Assembly: GCA_903642325.1 (NCBI GenBank)
Contig: CAHJWM010000031.1
Span: forward strand, 1-64,000
Direction: 5' to 3'
DNA length: 64,000 nucleotides
Source of the DNA: Myxococcales bacterium
GTDB lineage: Bacteria; Myxococcota_A; Polyangia; Polyangiales; Polyangiaceae
Translations under genes and position numbers: made by a program
Part shown: piece after piece, positions 6,834-16,945 of the stretch
Layout: each line of letters begins with the position of its first letter
Position numbering within the stretch: the stretch's first letter is position 1
Notes under the pieces: generated by a model
Seen by the model: the letters and a program-made list of their open reading frames with translations, nothing else
Databases searched by the model: none
What the model was told of the DNA's origin: nothing

Positions 6834-9407
6834 ATGTTGGTGCTGCCCATCGACGCGGTCCTGTCCGAGCTCGAGCGCGCGCTGTTCCAGAGTGACGCGC
6901 GCGCCGTGGTCTTGGAAGCGCCACCCGGCGCCGGCAAAACGACGCGCGTACCCTGGGCCATCCAGAGCTTCGGCGAGACCGAGGTCGTGGTGGCCGAACC
7001 GCGCCGTTTGGCCGCGCGCATGGCGGCGCGCCGCGTCGCCGACGAGCGAGGCCTAGTGTTGGGCGACCACGTCGGCTACAGCGTGCGCTTCGAAGACGTG
7101 TCCAGCGCGCGCACGCGCATCCGTTACGTGACGGAGGGCATCTTACTCCGACGTTTGCTCGCCCAGCCAGAGTTGCCCGGCATCGGCGCCGTCATTTTGG
7201 ATGAGTTTCACGAGCGCCACCTCGCGACTGATTTGCTGCTGGTTTTAGTCGACCGCTTGCAGCGCGGCGCGAGGCCCGATTTGAAGCTCGTCGTGATGAG
7301 CGCCACCCTCGACGCCGAGCCGGTCGCGCGTTTCCTGGGTGACTGTCCACGCATTCGCAGCGAGGGCCGGATGTTCCCGGTCAGTATCGAATTTTTGGCC
7401 AAACCCGACGAACGGCCCCTCGAAAAACAAGTCGTGAGCGCGGTGCGCCGCGCGGTCAGCGAGGCGCAAAGCGGCGACGTGCTGGTCTTTCTGCCGGGCG
7501 CAGGCGAAATCCGCAAGGCGAAGAGCGCCCTCGAGCCGCTCGCGCGCGAGGCCGGCCTACTCGTGCTGCCGCTGCATGGAGATCTGCCGATCGCCGAGCA
7601 AGCGCGTGCGATCGAGCCCTGTGACGTCCGGAAGGTCGTGCTCGCGACCAATGTGGCCGAGTCATCGGTGACGGTCGACGGCGTGACGGTCGTGATCGAT
7701 TCCGGTCAGGCGCGGGTCGCGGGCTTTTCACCTTGGAGTGGTCTGCCCACGCTCGGGCTCGAACCGGTGAGTCGAGCTTCGAGCGCGCAGCGGGCGGGCC
7801 GTGCCGGTCGCACGCAGCCCGGCCGCGTCCTCCGCTTGTACACGAAGGGCGACTACGAGGGCCGCCGCGCCCACGATTCTCCGGAGCTCCTGCGCTCTGA
7901 TCTGGCCGAAGCCTTCTTGATCTTGCACGGCGCTGGCGTGGCGAAGCCAGAAGCGCTGAATTTCTTGGATGAACCGCCGCCCGCACGCGTGCATAGCGCG
8001 CGCCTCCAGCTGGAGCTGCTCGGCGCCTTGACACCCGGTGGGGAGCTGAGTGAGCGCGGCCTCCGCTTGCTGCGTTTTCCGGTCTCCCCGCGCTTGGGCC
8101 GCTTACTCGTGGAGGGGGAAAGGCGCGGTATAGCCCGGGAAGCCGCGCTCGCCGCCGCTCTGCTCGGCGAACGGGACATCGTGCTCGGCTCTCGTTCGGG
8201 TTTCGGCGGCGAGCGCGGCGCCGGCGCCGGCGTGCGCGGCCCGAGCGATGTGCTCGACCGCATCGAGCGCTACCGCGAGGCGGAAGCAGCTCGCTTCGAG
8301 CCGCACCGCTTGCGCCAGTTTGGGCTCGACGCGCGCTCCGTAGACAGCGTACGCCGCTCGGAACGCCAGCTCTTGGGCTTGCTTTCGCACGAGCGTGCGG
8401 GTCCGGGCAGTCTCGAAGACATCGAACGGGCGCTGCTTCGCTGCTTGCTTGCGGCCTTTCCAGATCGCGTGGCTCGCCGTAAACGCCGCGGCGAGCGCGA
8501 TCTGATCCTGACCACGGGCGGCGTCGCGCGGCTTTCGGAATCAAGCGTGGTGGTCGATGCCGAGCTCTTGTTGGCGATCGATGTAGACGAGCAGCGGGGC
8601 AGCAGCGGAAGCTTCACGACGGTGCGTTTGGCCAGCGCGATCGAGCCCGACTGGCTGCTCGAAGATTTTTCGTCGACCGTCGAAATTAGCGACGATCTCG
8701 AGTGGAATGCGAGCGCGGAGCGGGTGGAGCGCGTCGAGCGCATGCGGCTCGGCGCCGTCGTGTTCGAGGAAGAGCGCAGCGCGGCCGGACCGTCCGCGGC
8801 CGCGAGCGCTGTCCTTGCCAACGCGGCCCGACGTGGCACGGCGCTGTCGTTCGCAAAAAACGACGCGGTGCTGTCGCTCGACTTGCGGTTGCGGCTACTC
8901 CGCGAGCAGCTGCCAGAGCTCGGCTTGCCCGCTCTCGACGACAGCTCCGTCGATGGCACGCTCGATCTGATCTGCACCGGCCTGACCAGCTTCGCTCAAC
9001 TGTCAGCGGTCGACGTGCCGAGCGCTCTCTTGGCCGGGTTGAGTAGCGCAGAGCGGGGCCAGCTGGAGAACGAAGCACCCGAGCGCGTGCGGCTGCCCGG
9101 TGGGCGCTCGGTCGACGTCCATTACGAGGCCGATCGACCGCCATGGATCGAGTCGCGCCTGCAGGACTTCTTCGGCATGCCGGACGGACCCAGGCTATGC
9201 CGCGGCAAGGTGCCGCTCACGCTCCAGCTCCTGGCGCCGAACGGACGAGCCGTGCAAGTCACCACCGACCTCTCGGGATTTTGGCTGCGTCATTACCCAG
9301 CCGTGCGCCGGGAGCTGATGCGCCGTTATCCGCGCCACCCATGGCCGGAAGACGGTCGTAACGCGGTACCACCCGAACCGAAATCTGCGTACCGCCGCCG
9401 GCCGTAG
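6834..9407 (+). CDS. hrpB: ATP-dependent helicase HrpB (DEAH-box)
   Basis: An 857-aa superfamily 2 helicase. Walker A APPGAGKTTRVP lies at about 29-40, the DEFHERH box near residue 122 (DEFH is the usual form in HrpB), motif III SATLD near 155, the motif V region TNVAESSVTVDGV, and motif VI QRAGRAGRTQPGR near residue 320. The HrpB-specific C-terminal half (PDRVARRKRRGERDL; the C-terminal RHYPAVRRELMRRYPRHPWPED) is intact, so the length is right for the family. The family is an RNA/DNA helicase whose cellular role is poorly known. The ATG at 6834 gives the standard N-terminus LPIDAVLSELERAL. It ends 18 bases before the convergent end of mutS. Confidence 0.95.
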   Translation: MLVLPIDAVLSELERALFQSDARAVVLEAPPGAGKTTRVPWAIQSFGETEVVVAEPRRLAARMAARRVADERGLVLGDHVGYSVRFEDVSSARTRIRYVTEGILLRRLLAQPELPGIGAVILDEFHERHLATDLLLVLVDRLQRGARPDLKLVVMSATLDAEPVARFLGDCPRIRSEGRMFPVSIEFLAKPDERPLEKQVVSAVRRAVSEAQSGDVLVFLPGAGEIRKAKSALEPLAREAGLLVLPLHGDLPIAEQARAIEPCDVRKVVLATNVAESSVTVDGVTVVIDSGQARVAGFSPWSGLPTLGLEPVSRASSAQRAGRAGRTQPGRVLRLYTKGDYEGRRAHDSPELLRSDLAEAFLILHGAGVAKPEALNFLDEPPPARVHSARLQLELLGALTPGGELSERGLRLLRFPVSPRLGRLLVEGERRGIAREAALAAALLGERDIVLGSRSGFGGERGAGAGVRGPSDVLDRIERYREAEAARFEPHRLRQFGLDARSVDSVRRSERQLLGLLSHERAGPGSLEDIERALLRCLLAAFPDRVARRKRRGERDLILTTGGVARLSESSVVVDAELLLAIDVDEQRGSSGSFTTVRLASAIEPDWLLEDFSSTVEISDDLEWNASAERVERVERMRLGAVVFEEERSAAGPSAAASAVLANAARRGTALSFAKNDAVLSLDLRLRLLREQLPELGLPALDDSSVDGTLDLICTGLTSFAQLSAVDVPSALLAGLSSAERGQLENEAPERVRLPGGRSVDVHYEADRPPWIESRLQDFFGMPDGPRLCRGKVPLTLQLLAPNGRAVQVTTDLSGFWLRHYPAVRRELMRRYPRHPWPEDGRNAVPPEPKSAYRRRP

Positions 9408-9425
9408 CGCGTGCGCGATGAGCCA

Positions 9426-12029
9426 CTACAATTTCTGCTTCAGCCTGGCGAGAAACTGAAGCGCCTCGAGACCGTTCAGCCGATCGAGGTCGAGCGCACG
9501 CAGCGTTTCGATGAGCTCGGCATGGCCGCGCGTCTCGGGGGACCGACCGCCGAAGAGCGGCAACTGATCGTCATTGACGCGCGCTTTGGCGCGTGGCTTC
9601 GGACCATCTGGGGCGATCCCTCCACTCTCCAGCGTGACCAAGAGCGCTTTGGCTCGAGCCAGGACCGTCTCCGGTAAGCCGGCGAGCTTTGCCACGGCGA
9701 CGCCGTAGCTGCGGCTCGCGGCCCCTTTCAGCAAGCGGTGAAGAAAGACCACGTCTCCGTCCTGCTCGCGCGCGCTCACGCTGTAGTTCGCGGCGTTGCG
9801 ACTGCCCTCGGCGAGCGCGGTCAGCTCGTGATAATGGGTCGCAAATAGCGCCCGGCAGCACACGGCTTCGTCTAGATACTCAGCCACTGCCCAAGCGATC
9901 GCCAAGCCGTCGAACGTGCTCGTACCACGACCTATCTCGTCCAAAATGACGAGCGAGCGTCGCGTCGCCTTTCGCAAAATCTCCGCCGTTTCACGCATCT
10001 CGACCATGAACGTGCTCTCCCCGCCGGCCAGATTATCGCTCGCGCCCACGCGCGACAGAACGCGATCCACCACCCCCACGCGCGCGGAGCGCGCCGGCAC
10101 GAAGCTGCCCATCTGCGCCAGGATCACCGACAGGGCGACCTGTCGCAAGAGGGTGCTCTTGCCCGCCATGTTCGGGCCGGTGATGAGCCACAGCCGCTCG
10201 CCTTGCAGATCCAAGGTCAGGTCATTGGGCACGAAGCGGCCCTGCGCCGCCAAGCGCTCGACCACCGGGTGCCGTCCATCGCGGATCACGATTTCATCGG
10301 AGGCATCGACCACCGGCCGCGAGTAGTCGTAGCGGTGCGCGGTGTGCGCCATACTGGCGCCGACGTCCCAGCGCGCGAGCTCGCGCGCCAGGATTTTCAC
10401 TCTTTCGCTGTCACGCGCGGCCGCGGCGCCAAGCTCGCTCAGTAGCAATAGCTCACGCTCCCGGTGCAGCTCCTCGGCATGCGCGATGCGGTCGGCTAAT
10501 TCCTCGAGCTCTGGCGTAGCGTAGCGCTCGCCGGTGGCGACGGTTTGCTTCCTGCGGTAGTGCTCGGGCACGCGGCCGCTTTGCCCCCGGCTGACTTCGA
10601 TATACCAGCCGAAGACGCGGGTAAAACGAATTTTCAGGGTGGCGATACCCGTCTCTCGTTTCAGACGCGCCTCGAGCTCCACCATCCGCTCCGTGCCATT
10701 TTTACGTAGCAGAGCGAGCTCGGCGAGCTCACCGTCGAACTCGGCCTTGAAAATCTCCCCTTCTTTCGGCTGAGCGGGCGGTCGAGCCACGAGCGCGCGC
10801 TCGAGCAAGTCAGCCAGCTCTCGGACCGTGTCCAAACCGGGTTCGGTGACACCCAACGTTTCGCGCAGCCCGATGTCGGTCACGCCCTCCAAGACCGCCG
10901 CCGCAGCGCGGGCACTCGAGAGCCCGTCGCGCAACGCGCCGAGATCGCGGGGCGTAGCCGCTCTCAGCGAAGCCCGCACCGCGAGCCGCTCGATGTCACC
11001 CACATTCGCGAGCTCGCCGGTGAGCTCGTCGCGCAAACGCGCGTGAACCACGAGCGCCTCGACCAAGTCCAGCCGCCGCCTGATGCGTTCGACATCCGTC
11101 AGCGGCGCGAGCAGACGCCGCCTGAGCAAACGCGCGCCCATGGGCGTGCTCGTGGCGTCGAGCACACCCAGAAGCGTCGCCTCACGGCGTCCCGACACCG
11201 ATTCTACGAGCTCCAAATGGCTTTGTGCCACGCGATCGATGGCGAGCAGTGCCGCGGGTGACCAGCGGGCGATGCGCCGCGCGGGCAGCTGCACGCCAGG
11301 GTTACAGGCCCGTGCGAAACGCAGGACTCGCGCCACGGCGAGCCGAGCCGTGATGGGCAAGGTCTGGGCGTCGGGCCATAACTCGCCTAACGCCAGCTCG
11401 ATATCGCCATCGGCGAGCGCGGCGTCCTCGCGCAGCGCCGCGCGTCCGAGCGCGTGCAGCGCCTCCAACACGCCCGCGCGCGGCACCGCGTCCGACTCGA
11501 AGCCGACCAAGATCTCGCGCGGTCGCGCGCGGCTGAGCTCCGCGAGGGCCCCAGGCACGTCCGGAAGCTCGGCGGACAAGAGCTCGCCCGTCGAAAAATC
11601 GAGCAGCGATACGCCGACCGCGCCCGCGCCAATCTCTAGCGCCGCCAAAAAGTTGTTGGCACTCGACTCCAAGTGCTCGCGCTCGGTGACGAGGCCCGGC
11701 GTGATGACGCGCACGACCTCGCGCGGCACGATGCCCTTCACCTTCGACGGGTCGGCCATCTGTTCACAGATGGCGACCTTGTGCCCGAGCTGCAGCAAGC
11801 GCGCGATGTAGCCGGCGGCCGCGTGGTGCGGAACCCCGGCGAGCGGAATCTCGTCGGGCTTGCCTTTATTTCGGCTCGTCAACGTGAGCTCGAGCAGCGG
11901 CGCGGCCAGCACCGCATCAGCCCCGAACATCTCGTAGAAATCGCCCAGTCGAAAAAAGACGATCGCATCTGGGTGCGCGCGTTTGGCCGCCGCATGCTGC
12001 TGCATCACGGGCGTGAGACGCACGGACAT
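9426..12029 (-). CDS. mutS: DNA mismatch repair protein MutS
   Basis: An 867-aa mismatch-recognition ATPase. The N-terminal mismatch-binding domain has DFYEMF with the F31-x-E33 wedge. The connector, lever and clamp regions follow. The ATPase has Walker A TGPNMAGKST near residue 613, STFMVEMRETAEIL near 672 and Walker B LDEIGRGTSTFDG near 695, then FATHYHELTALAEG. Length and order are those of bacterial MutS1. The ATG at 12029 lies 3 bases after the stop of the large propeller lipoprotein gene, so mutS appears to be the last gene of that transcription unit and has no room for a promoter of its own outside coding DNA. mutL is not in the window. Confidence 0.97.
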   Translation of the reverse strand: MSVRLTPVMQQHAAAKRAHPDAIVFFRLGDFYEMFGADAVLAAPLLELTLTSRNKGKPDEIPLAGVPHHAAAGYIARLLQLGHKVAICEQMADPSKVKGIVPREVVRVITPGLVTEREHLESSANNFLAALEIGAGAVGVSLLDFSTGELLSAELPDVPGALAELSRARPREILVGFESDAVPRAGVLEALHALGRAALREDAALADGDIELALGELWPDAQTLPITARLAVARVLRFARACNPGVQLPARRIARWSPAALLAIDRVAQSHLELVESVSGRREATLLGVLDATSTPMGARLLRRRLLAPLTDVERIRRRLDLVEALVVHARLRDELTGELANVGDIERLAVRASLRAATPRDLGALRDGLSSARAAAAVLEGVTDIGLRETLGVTEPGLDTVRELADLLERALVARPPAQPKEGEIFKAEFDGELAELALLRKNGTERMVELEARLKRETGIATLKIRFTRVFGWYIEVSRGQSGRVPEHYRRKQTVATGERYATPELEELADRIAHAEELHRERELLLLSELGAAAARDSERVKILARELARWDVGASMAHTAHRYDYSRPVVDASDEIVIRDGRHPVVERLAAQGRFVPNDLTLDLQGERLWLITGPNMAGKSTLLRQVALSVILAQMGSFVPARSARVGVVDRVLSRVGASDNLAGGESTFMVEMRETAEILRKATRRSLVILDEIGRGTSTFDGLAIAWAVAEYLDEAVCCRALFATHYHELTALAEGSRNAANYSVSAREQDGDVVFLHRLLKGAASRSYGVAVAKLAGLPETVLARAKALLVTLESGGIAPDGPKPRAKARVNDDQLPLFGGRSPETRGHAELIETLRALDLDRLNGLEALQFLARLKQKL

Positions 12030-12032
12030 GTT

Positions 12033-15000
12033 TTAGAAATAGGGGGACGGCGAGACCACGCCCAGCGAATTCAAGTCGAACAGCGAGAGGCCGAGCGTAG
12101 AACCGTCGATCACCGCGAGGTAGCCGAGCTCCGGCAAATACGCCATCGACTGCGGGTTAACCTGGCTGGACTGGGTGGCTAGTGACAGCGTGAGGGGCAC
12201 GAAACCGCCGGTGGTTTGCCAGCTGAACGACATGCCGCGCGCGCTGCGCTGCGCGCCACGATAGACCACGAAGCGTGAGGTGAGATTTTCGAACACACAC
12301 TGGCTGCCGGCGCCACCGGGTTCGATGGGGAGGTCGGCTTGCTCGACCACGCAGCCCACGGCGGGATCGCTTGCCTTGCACGTCTGCCCCGGATCCGCGC
12401 TCGGGTCGCTGTTACAGACCTCGAAGGCGCGCGAATGAAAGTACTTCTTGCGTGGATCACAGGCCGCGGTGTGCACGCAGCGCCCGTCCTCACCCGAGGC
12501 GAGATCGTGCAAACCGGCAGCGGCGGTCAAGAGCCACTGGTGCGATGCGCGAACGGTGTAGGGCGTGCCGGCCGGGAAGCAGCAGCGTAGGTCCTTGAGT
12601 ACGACGCTAGGCACGCACTTGGGATCGGGCTTGCCTTCCACCGTTTCGCAGCGCGGCGTCACGACTAGGTGGTCGCCATAGGCCTCGACGATCGACAGAT
12701 CGCGGCCCACGCTGAGCGCGGCCGGATTGTCGATCGTGCCAAACTCGTTCACGCACGCGTCGTGGCCGCAACTTTGGCCCGCTCCCACCGTCCAATACAC
12801 GTCCTCGGCAGCCGGAAAATCCCCGGTCACTTGCACGTAGTCGGAGTGGGCTGCGGCCCACGCCTTACGTCGCGCGGCAGGGATGGCTAGCGACTCAGCC
12901 TCTTCCAAGATCGACGTATTGTCCTCGACTCCAGCGCCGCAATAGTTAGCGTCCGGATCTCGTAGCAGCGCCTGCGCTGGATCGTCGCTCGATTGCAAGA
13001 AGCCGCTCGTGCGGTCAGCGAAGACGCGGCCTTCGAACGTGAGCTCGGGCGCCTCGTCCTGAGCGTAAGAGCGCGGTTCACTCAACGGCAGAACCAGAGA
13101 ATTTTGTGGTGCCTTGCTCGGGTCGAGCTCGAGCGGCAAAAACTGGGTGTTCCCGTCACAGGGCACGCTCGGTGCTCCACCCCCCTTCGACGACGGGCAG
13201 TGAACATACAGCTGAGCGCTGATGTTCACCTGCGCGGGGATCGGCTGCGGGTTCGAGGGGTCGGTGCTGGCGAAGTCCACCGCGAGCAGGCGCGGCGGAT
13301 TATTGGCGGCGATTGCCGCAGACGGGTCCGGGTTCGAAAATTGGGGAAACGAGCGCAAAGTAGGCGCGCGCAAGCCATTCGTGGTGTTCGACAGCGAAAG
13401 CGCGGCCGACCGCGGACGGTTGGTTTCGACCACGTGGCAGCTGGACTCGTTGGTCACCGTCGGCGCCGACGCGGGCCCGCCGTCAATCGTAAAGTATTCG
13501 GGCAGCACGCTTTGATTGGGCGCCGGGCGGTCGGGAACACAGCCGCGGAAGTCCTCTGCCTGAGAGCTGGATGCGTTCGTAGTGATCGGGCGGCGGCACG
13601 AGGCGTCGAAATCTTCGACGTCGATGATCGCGATCTGACCGCTGGTCAGCATGACGAAGCCGAACACGCCGCGCAGATTGAGCGGCCGCGCGCCGTCCGA
13701 AAAATCGCTGTTCGGCCTGTACAGAGCACCTGGCGCGCTCGCTGGAGTCGTCGGATAGGGGTCGCAGGCGAGACCGAACTGCCCGACCCCCGTCGTGGGA
13801 TCGGGCGTCGGAAAGTCGCGCGCCACGAAGCTGACGTCGCGCACGGGCGCGCTGAAGCGCAGGCGATCAGGCGGCAAATACGGCTGACGAGGGGCGCCTG
13901 GAAACACAATCGGCGTACGCTGGCTGGCCGCGGGCCGGCCGCCTCCGGCCGGGCTGACGTCGAACGCCATCACGCTCGCCGCGGGTTGATCGCTGTCGTC
14001 GACGGCGTACACATACTGTTTGCCGGCGGGGGTGACCGGGCTCACCGCAAGGCGTGAAGTGGTGACCACGCGGCCCGGGTCCAAATAAGAATGGGGCAAG
14101 AGCGGAGGCAGCTCGCGCGCGTCGCATGGGCTTGCGACGTCGAGCACGTGCACCACCGGCAGCGTACGGTCAGCGACGTACAAGCGATCCCCTGAAAGCG
14201 CGAAGCCGCCCGGCGTCGAGGCCGTCGAGGCCGCCGGCGGATAACGCGTGAGCTGACATGCATTGTCCGCGGCAACGTCGCTCGGCACCTTTAGGTCTTC
14301 CGGCAGAACCGGCTCGAGTGCGTCTTTGGGCAACGCCGTGTCGAGCGGGTATTCACGCTCTAGGTTGCATGGTGCAAACTCTCCAGGATTGCGATCGAGC
14401 AATGCCTGCGCGTCCAGCAACACTAGCTTGTGCTCTTCTGGGAGCGCCACGAGCAGCTTGCGCCGCCCCGACGGGCCGGCCTCCCGATCTAAATCGGCCG
14501 GGCAATCCCGGCCGGCCTGACGTGAGGTCGCGGGCGTGCCGCCGTCACAAGTTGCGCGGGTCACGCTCGAGCCAGCCGCGGGCGGATCGACGACCACGGT
14601 GATATCGCCAGGAGCCGACGACAGCGCGCAGGCCGACCAAGTCGTCAGATCACGTGCCGCTTGCCCTTGGCTGGGCGCGCTCAGGCAGGTCGTAGGCAGA
14701 GCAAACACGCCATTTTTTTGCAGGCCCGTCACCCCCACGAAGCTCGCGGCGCCGCCCGGCGTACTGACGATTGCTCCGGGCCGCGCGCCCACGCGCAAGA
14801 ACGTGTAGCCCGGCGTCGCTGGATCGACGTCAACCACCGCTTGTGTGTAGAGATCGACGATCGCCACTTCGTCGGTAGCAGTTTGGGTAACCAAGCCGAG
14901 CAAGTGGCGCGACCCGTGCTCGTAGTCCGGGCATTCGTCGAGCCGATGCCCGGCCGCACTGCCGTCGTCCGCGCGGCACACGAAGCTGACGTTACCGCTT

Positions 15001-15107
15001 GATTGAAGCGAGTGCAGATCGACCTTGACTGGATTCTGGGAGCACGCGCCGAGCGCCAAGGCCCACGCCGAAGCCGCCAGCAAGCGCCAAGTGAAGGGCA
15101 ATGGCAT
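12033..15107 (-). CDS. Large cysteine-containing lipoprotein with YncE-like propeller repeats
   Basis: About 1024 aa. The start MPLPFTWRLLAASAWALA leads into the lipobox ALGACSQ, so a lipid-anchored, probably surface-exposed protein is predicted. The start at 15107 was chosen because of this signal; the open frame runs further upstream only through the neighbouring gene. The body has repeated beta-strand segments of the type DEVAIVDLYTQAVVDVDPAT, FALSGDRLYVADRTLPVV and GQIAIIDVEDFD, typical of YncE/beta-propeller proteins that track values along a strand. Paired cysteines (for example CVVEQADLP, SCGHDACVNEFG, DLRCCFPAG) suggest disulfides. The C-terminus LPELGYLAVIDGSTLG is another blade. Function is unknown. 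It lies between a second propeller lipoprotein (upstream, 17 bases) and mutS (downstream, 3 bases). Confidence 0.8.
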   Translation of the reverse strand: MPLPFTWRLLAASAWALALGACSQNPVKVDLHSLQSSGNVSFVCRADDGSAAGHRLDECPDYEHGSRHLLGLVTQTATDEVAIVDLYTQAVVDVDPATPGYTFLRVGARPGAIVSTPGGAASFVGVTGLQKNGVFALPTTCLSAPSQGQAARDLTTWSACALSSAPGDITVVVDPPAAGSSVTRATCDGGTPATSRQAGRDCPADLDREAGPSGRRKLLVALPEEHKLVLLDAQALLDRNPGEFAPCNLEREYPLDTALPKDALEPVLPEDLKVPSDVAADNACQLTRYPPAASTASTPGGFALSGDRLYVADRTLPVVHVLDVASPCDARELPPLLPHSYLDPGRVVTTSRLAVSPVTPAGKQYVYAVDDSDQPAASVMAFDVSPAGGGRPAASQRTPIVFPGAPRQPYLPPDRLRFSAPVRDVSFVARDFPTPDPTTGVGQFGLACDPYPTTPASAPGALYRPNSDFSDGARPLNLRGVFGFVMLTSGQIAIIDVEDFDASCRRPITTNASSSQAEDFRGCVPDRPAPNQSVLPEYFTIDGGPASAPTVTNESSCHVVETNRPRSAALSLSNTTNGLRAPTLRSFPQFSNPDPSAAIAANNPPRLLAVDFASTDPSNPQPIPAQVNISAQLYVHCPSSKGGGAPSVPCDGNTQFLPLELDPSKAPQNSLVLPLSEPRSYAQDEAPELTFEGRVFADRTSGFLQSSDDPAQALLRDPDANYCGAGVEDNTSILEEAESLAIPAARRKAWAAAHSDYVQVTGDFPAAEDVYWTVGAGQSCGHDACVNEFGTIDNPAALSVGRDLSIVEAYGDHLVVTPRCETVEGKPDPKCVPSVVLKDLRCCFPAGTPYTVRASHQWLLTAAAGLHDLASGEDGRCVHTAACDPRKKYFHSRAFEVCNSDPSADPGQTCKASDPAVGCVVEQADLPIEPGGAGSQCVFENLTSRFVVYRGAQRSARGMSFSWQTTGGFVPLTLSLATQSSQVNPQSMAYLPELGYLAVIDGSTLGLSLFDLNSLGVVSPSPYF

Positions 15108-15124
15108 GCAGAGAAACGATGGCT

Positions 15125-16843
15125 TCACTTGGAGGCCCGCGGTGGCGAAGGCACGCCAATGCTCGCAACGACGCTCGCGTAGGTTTGCGGAAAACGCTGA
15201 TCCAAGCTGATGACTCCCAGATATGAATCCGTGAAGTGGGCGACGTAGCCGAGACCGCGCTGCCCGTCGATCGCGAGCGCAAATGGGCCACGGCCCGTTT
15301 CGACGATGGCCTCGACCACGCGGCGTTTCGGGTCGTACACGAAGATACGCCTCGAATCGAAGCAAACCACGAACACGCGCCGCTCGAAGCGATACGGCCC
15401 TCCATTTTTTCCGTCATCCCCGACCGCGTTCGATGCGGTGGCGGGAACTTTGACGTTGCCCAACGCGACCCGAGACGGGCCGGAGGTGAGCGCGACCGAG
15501 TCGATGAACGCCGGCAGCTCGCTGCTGCCGGCTAGGTACGAGAAATCGGGCGTCAGGCCGCCGACGAGCAGCGAGGACGGCGCGCGATTGGCGATGTAAA
15601 CACTCGGCTGAGGCGCGCTCTGGGCGCAGGCGGTATCGCAAGCCGGCCGATCCGCATGGGCCAAGTTTGCGCAGCCCTGGGCCTGCCGACACGCGGCGTA
15701 GTCCTGCGAGCGCTCGCTGTTGTCGATGGCGAGCCCGCGCGAATCGAAGCCGAGTGAGTTTGCGCTGATGGCGGTGGACCCTGCCCTGGTCAAGACGTAG
15801 CGCGGGTAAGCGCTGATGGCCGAATCTGGTGTGTCCGCGAGGTCGGAACGCACGCGCAAAAGGTCGACCTGTGCGGCGTTGCGGTACGCAACCAGAAAAC
15901 CCGGAGAGGCGGTTTCGTTCGCGGGTACGGGCGTCGGCAAGGCCGCGAGGGCCACCGGCGCCGACGGCAATCCACCCAAGATGCTCTCGAGCCGGGGTCC
16001 GCCGTTCGGGCTCCAGTCGTTGGAAAACAACGACACGCTGCCAGTCGTCTGGTTGGTGACGGCGATGTATTGGCCGTCTGCCGTGGCATCGACGCCAAAT
16101 GGCTCCGCGGGTAGACGCAGCTGGTTGGTGTTGTCGAACACCGAATTTCCGGCGCGATGCTGAGCGTTGCAACTGCCGTCGTCCGTGTCGGACTGCCCAC
16201 ATACGAATTTGCCGTCGTTCAAGTCGATCCAATGCAACGTGGCGTCACCGCGCACGGGCACGAAGAGCCTACCGGGATAGCTCGTCGCGTCCTTGACCTG
16301 AGCGGCCGCGGTCAGCGTTGGGTTATTGCGGATGACGATATCGGTCGCAAACGCTCCAATGCCCACCATGTCGACGAATAAGCTCGGCGAACGGTCCTGC
16401 GGAGCCGCAGGGTCGATCGACCCGCAGCGCCCGGGATAGAGCAACTTGTCTGCGCCGCTGTGCTCCGGAAAAGCGCCGCAAGGGCGATCATCGCCGGCCG
16501 TCAAACAAAGGTAACTAGGGACTTGGCCGTTGCCGCGCGTTGGGTCGTCGTCGCACGCGCCCGAGTCGCAGTCGGCGTCCGTAGAGCAGCTGCGTGGGAC
16601 CACGCTGCGAATACGATCGAGATCGTAGGAAATCAGTGACGAAGAGCGAAACTGAAGATCGAAGTCGCTGCTCGCCACGTACAGGAACCTGGGCTCTCCG
16701 CGCTCGTTCTGCGCGCTGCTGTCGAGCGCTAAGCCCGTGGGGAAGTACAGGCGATCGAGGGGCGGCGCTTGACCGTCGCCGGGAGAAAAGCACGAGCTCA
16801 GAGCCAACCCAAAAGTTGCCGCGATAACTGCCAGGGGTCGCAT
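15125..16843 (-). CDS. Cysteine-rich YncE-like propeller lipoprotein
   Basis: About 572 aa. MRPLAVIAATFGLALSSC gives a signal peptide and lipobox (LSSC), so a lipoprotein is predicted. The ATG at 16843 was chosen for this; the frame extends 28 codons upstream without a signal. After the lipobox comes PPLDRLYFPTGLALD, a recognisable opening of myxobacterial propeller lipoproteins, then a CSTDADCDSGACDDD motif like those in many cysteine-rich lipoproteins of this phylum. Later blades include GRLFVPVRGDATLHWIDLN, DATADGQYIAVTNQTTGSV and FALAIDGQRGLGYVAHFTD. The ligand or role is unknown. It is followed after 17 bases by the larger propeller lipoprotein, with which it shares architecture, so the two probably work together. 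A 58-aa gene lies about 100 bases upstream on the same strand. Confidence 0.8.
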   Translation of the reverse strand: MRPLAVIAATFGLALSSCFSPGDGQAPPLDRLYFPTGLALDSSAQNERGEPRFLYVASSDFDLQFRSSSLISYDLDRIRSVVPRSCSTDADCDSGACDDDPTRGNGQVPSYLCLTAGDDRPCGAFPEHSGADKLLYPGRCGSIDPAAPQDRSPSLFVDMVGIGAFATDIVIRNNPTLTAAAQVKDATSYPGRLFVPVRGDATLHWIDLNDGKFVCGQSDTDDGSCNAQHRAGNSVFDNTNQLRLPAEPFGVDATADGQYIAVTNQTTGSVSLFSNDWSPNGGPRLESILGGLPSAPVALAALPTPVPANETASPGFLVAYRNAAQVDLLRVRSDLADTPDSAISAYPRYVLTRAGSTAISANSLGFDSRGLAIDNSERSQDYAACRQAQGCANLAHADRPACDTACAQSAPQPSVYIANRAPSSLLVGGLTPDFSYLAGSSELPAFIDSVALTSGPSRVALGNVKVPATASNAVGDDGKNGGPYRFERRVFVVCFDSRRIFVYDPKRRVVEAIVETGRGPFALAIDGQRGLGYVAHFTDSYLGVISLDQRFPQTYASVVASIGVPSPPRASK

Positions 16844-16945
16844 GCGCGGCGGGAGCCTAGTGTCGTGCAGCGAAAGTAACAATCGCTTCCGACCGATGCG
16901 GCGGCGACGCGAGCCGAGGCGCGCCACCGCTTTCGAAGCGTTGGC

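Noticed and set aside
8702-9046. 114-aa open frame inside hrpB
   Set aside because: Out-of-frame shadow; the HrpB C-terminal frame is intact through this region.
11083-11811. 242-aa open frame antisense to mutS
   Set aside because: Serine/arginine-rich shadow of the high-GC mutS frame; mutS is certain.
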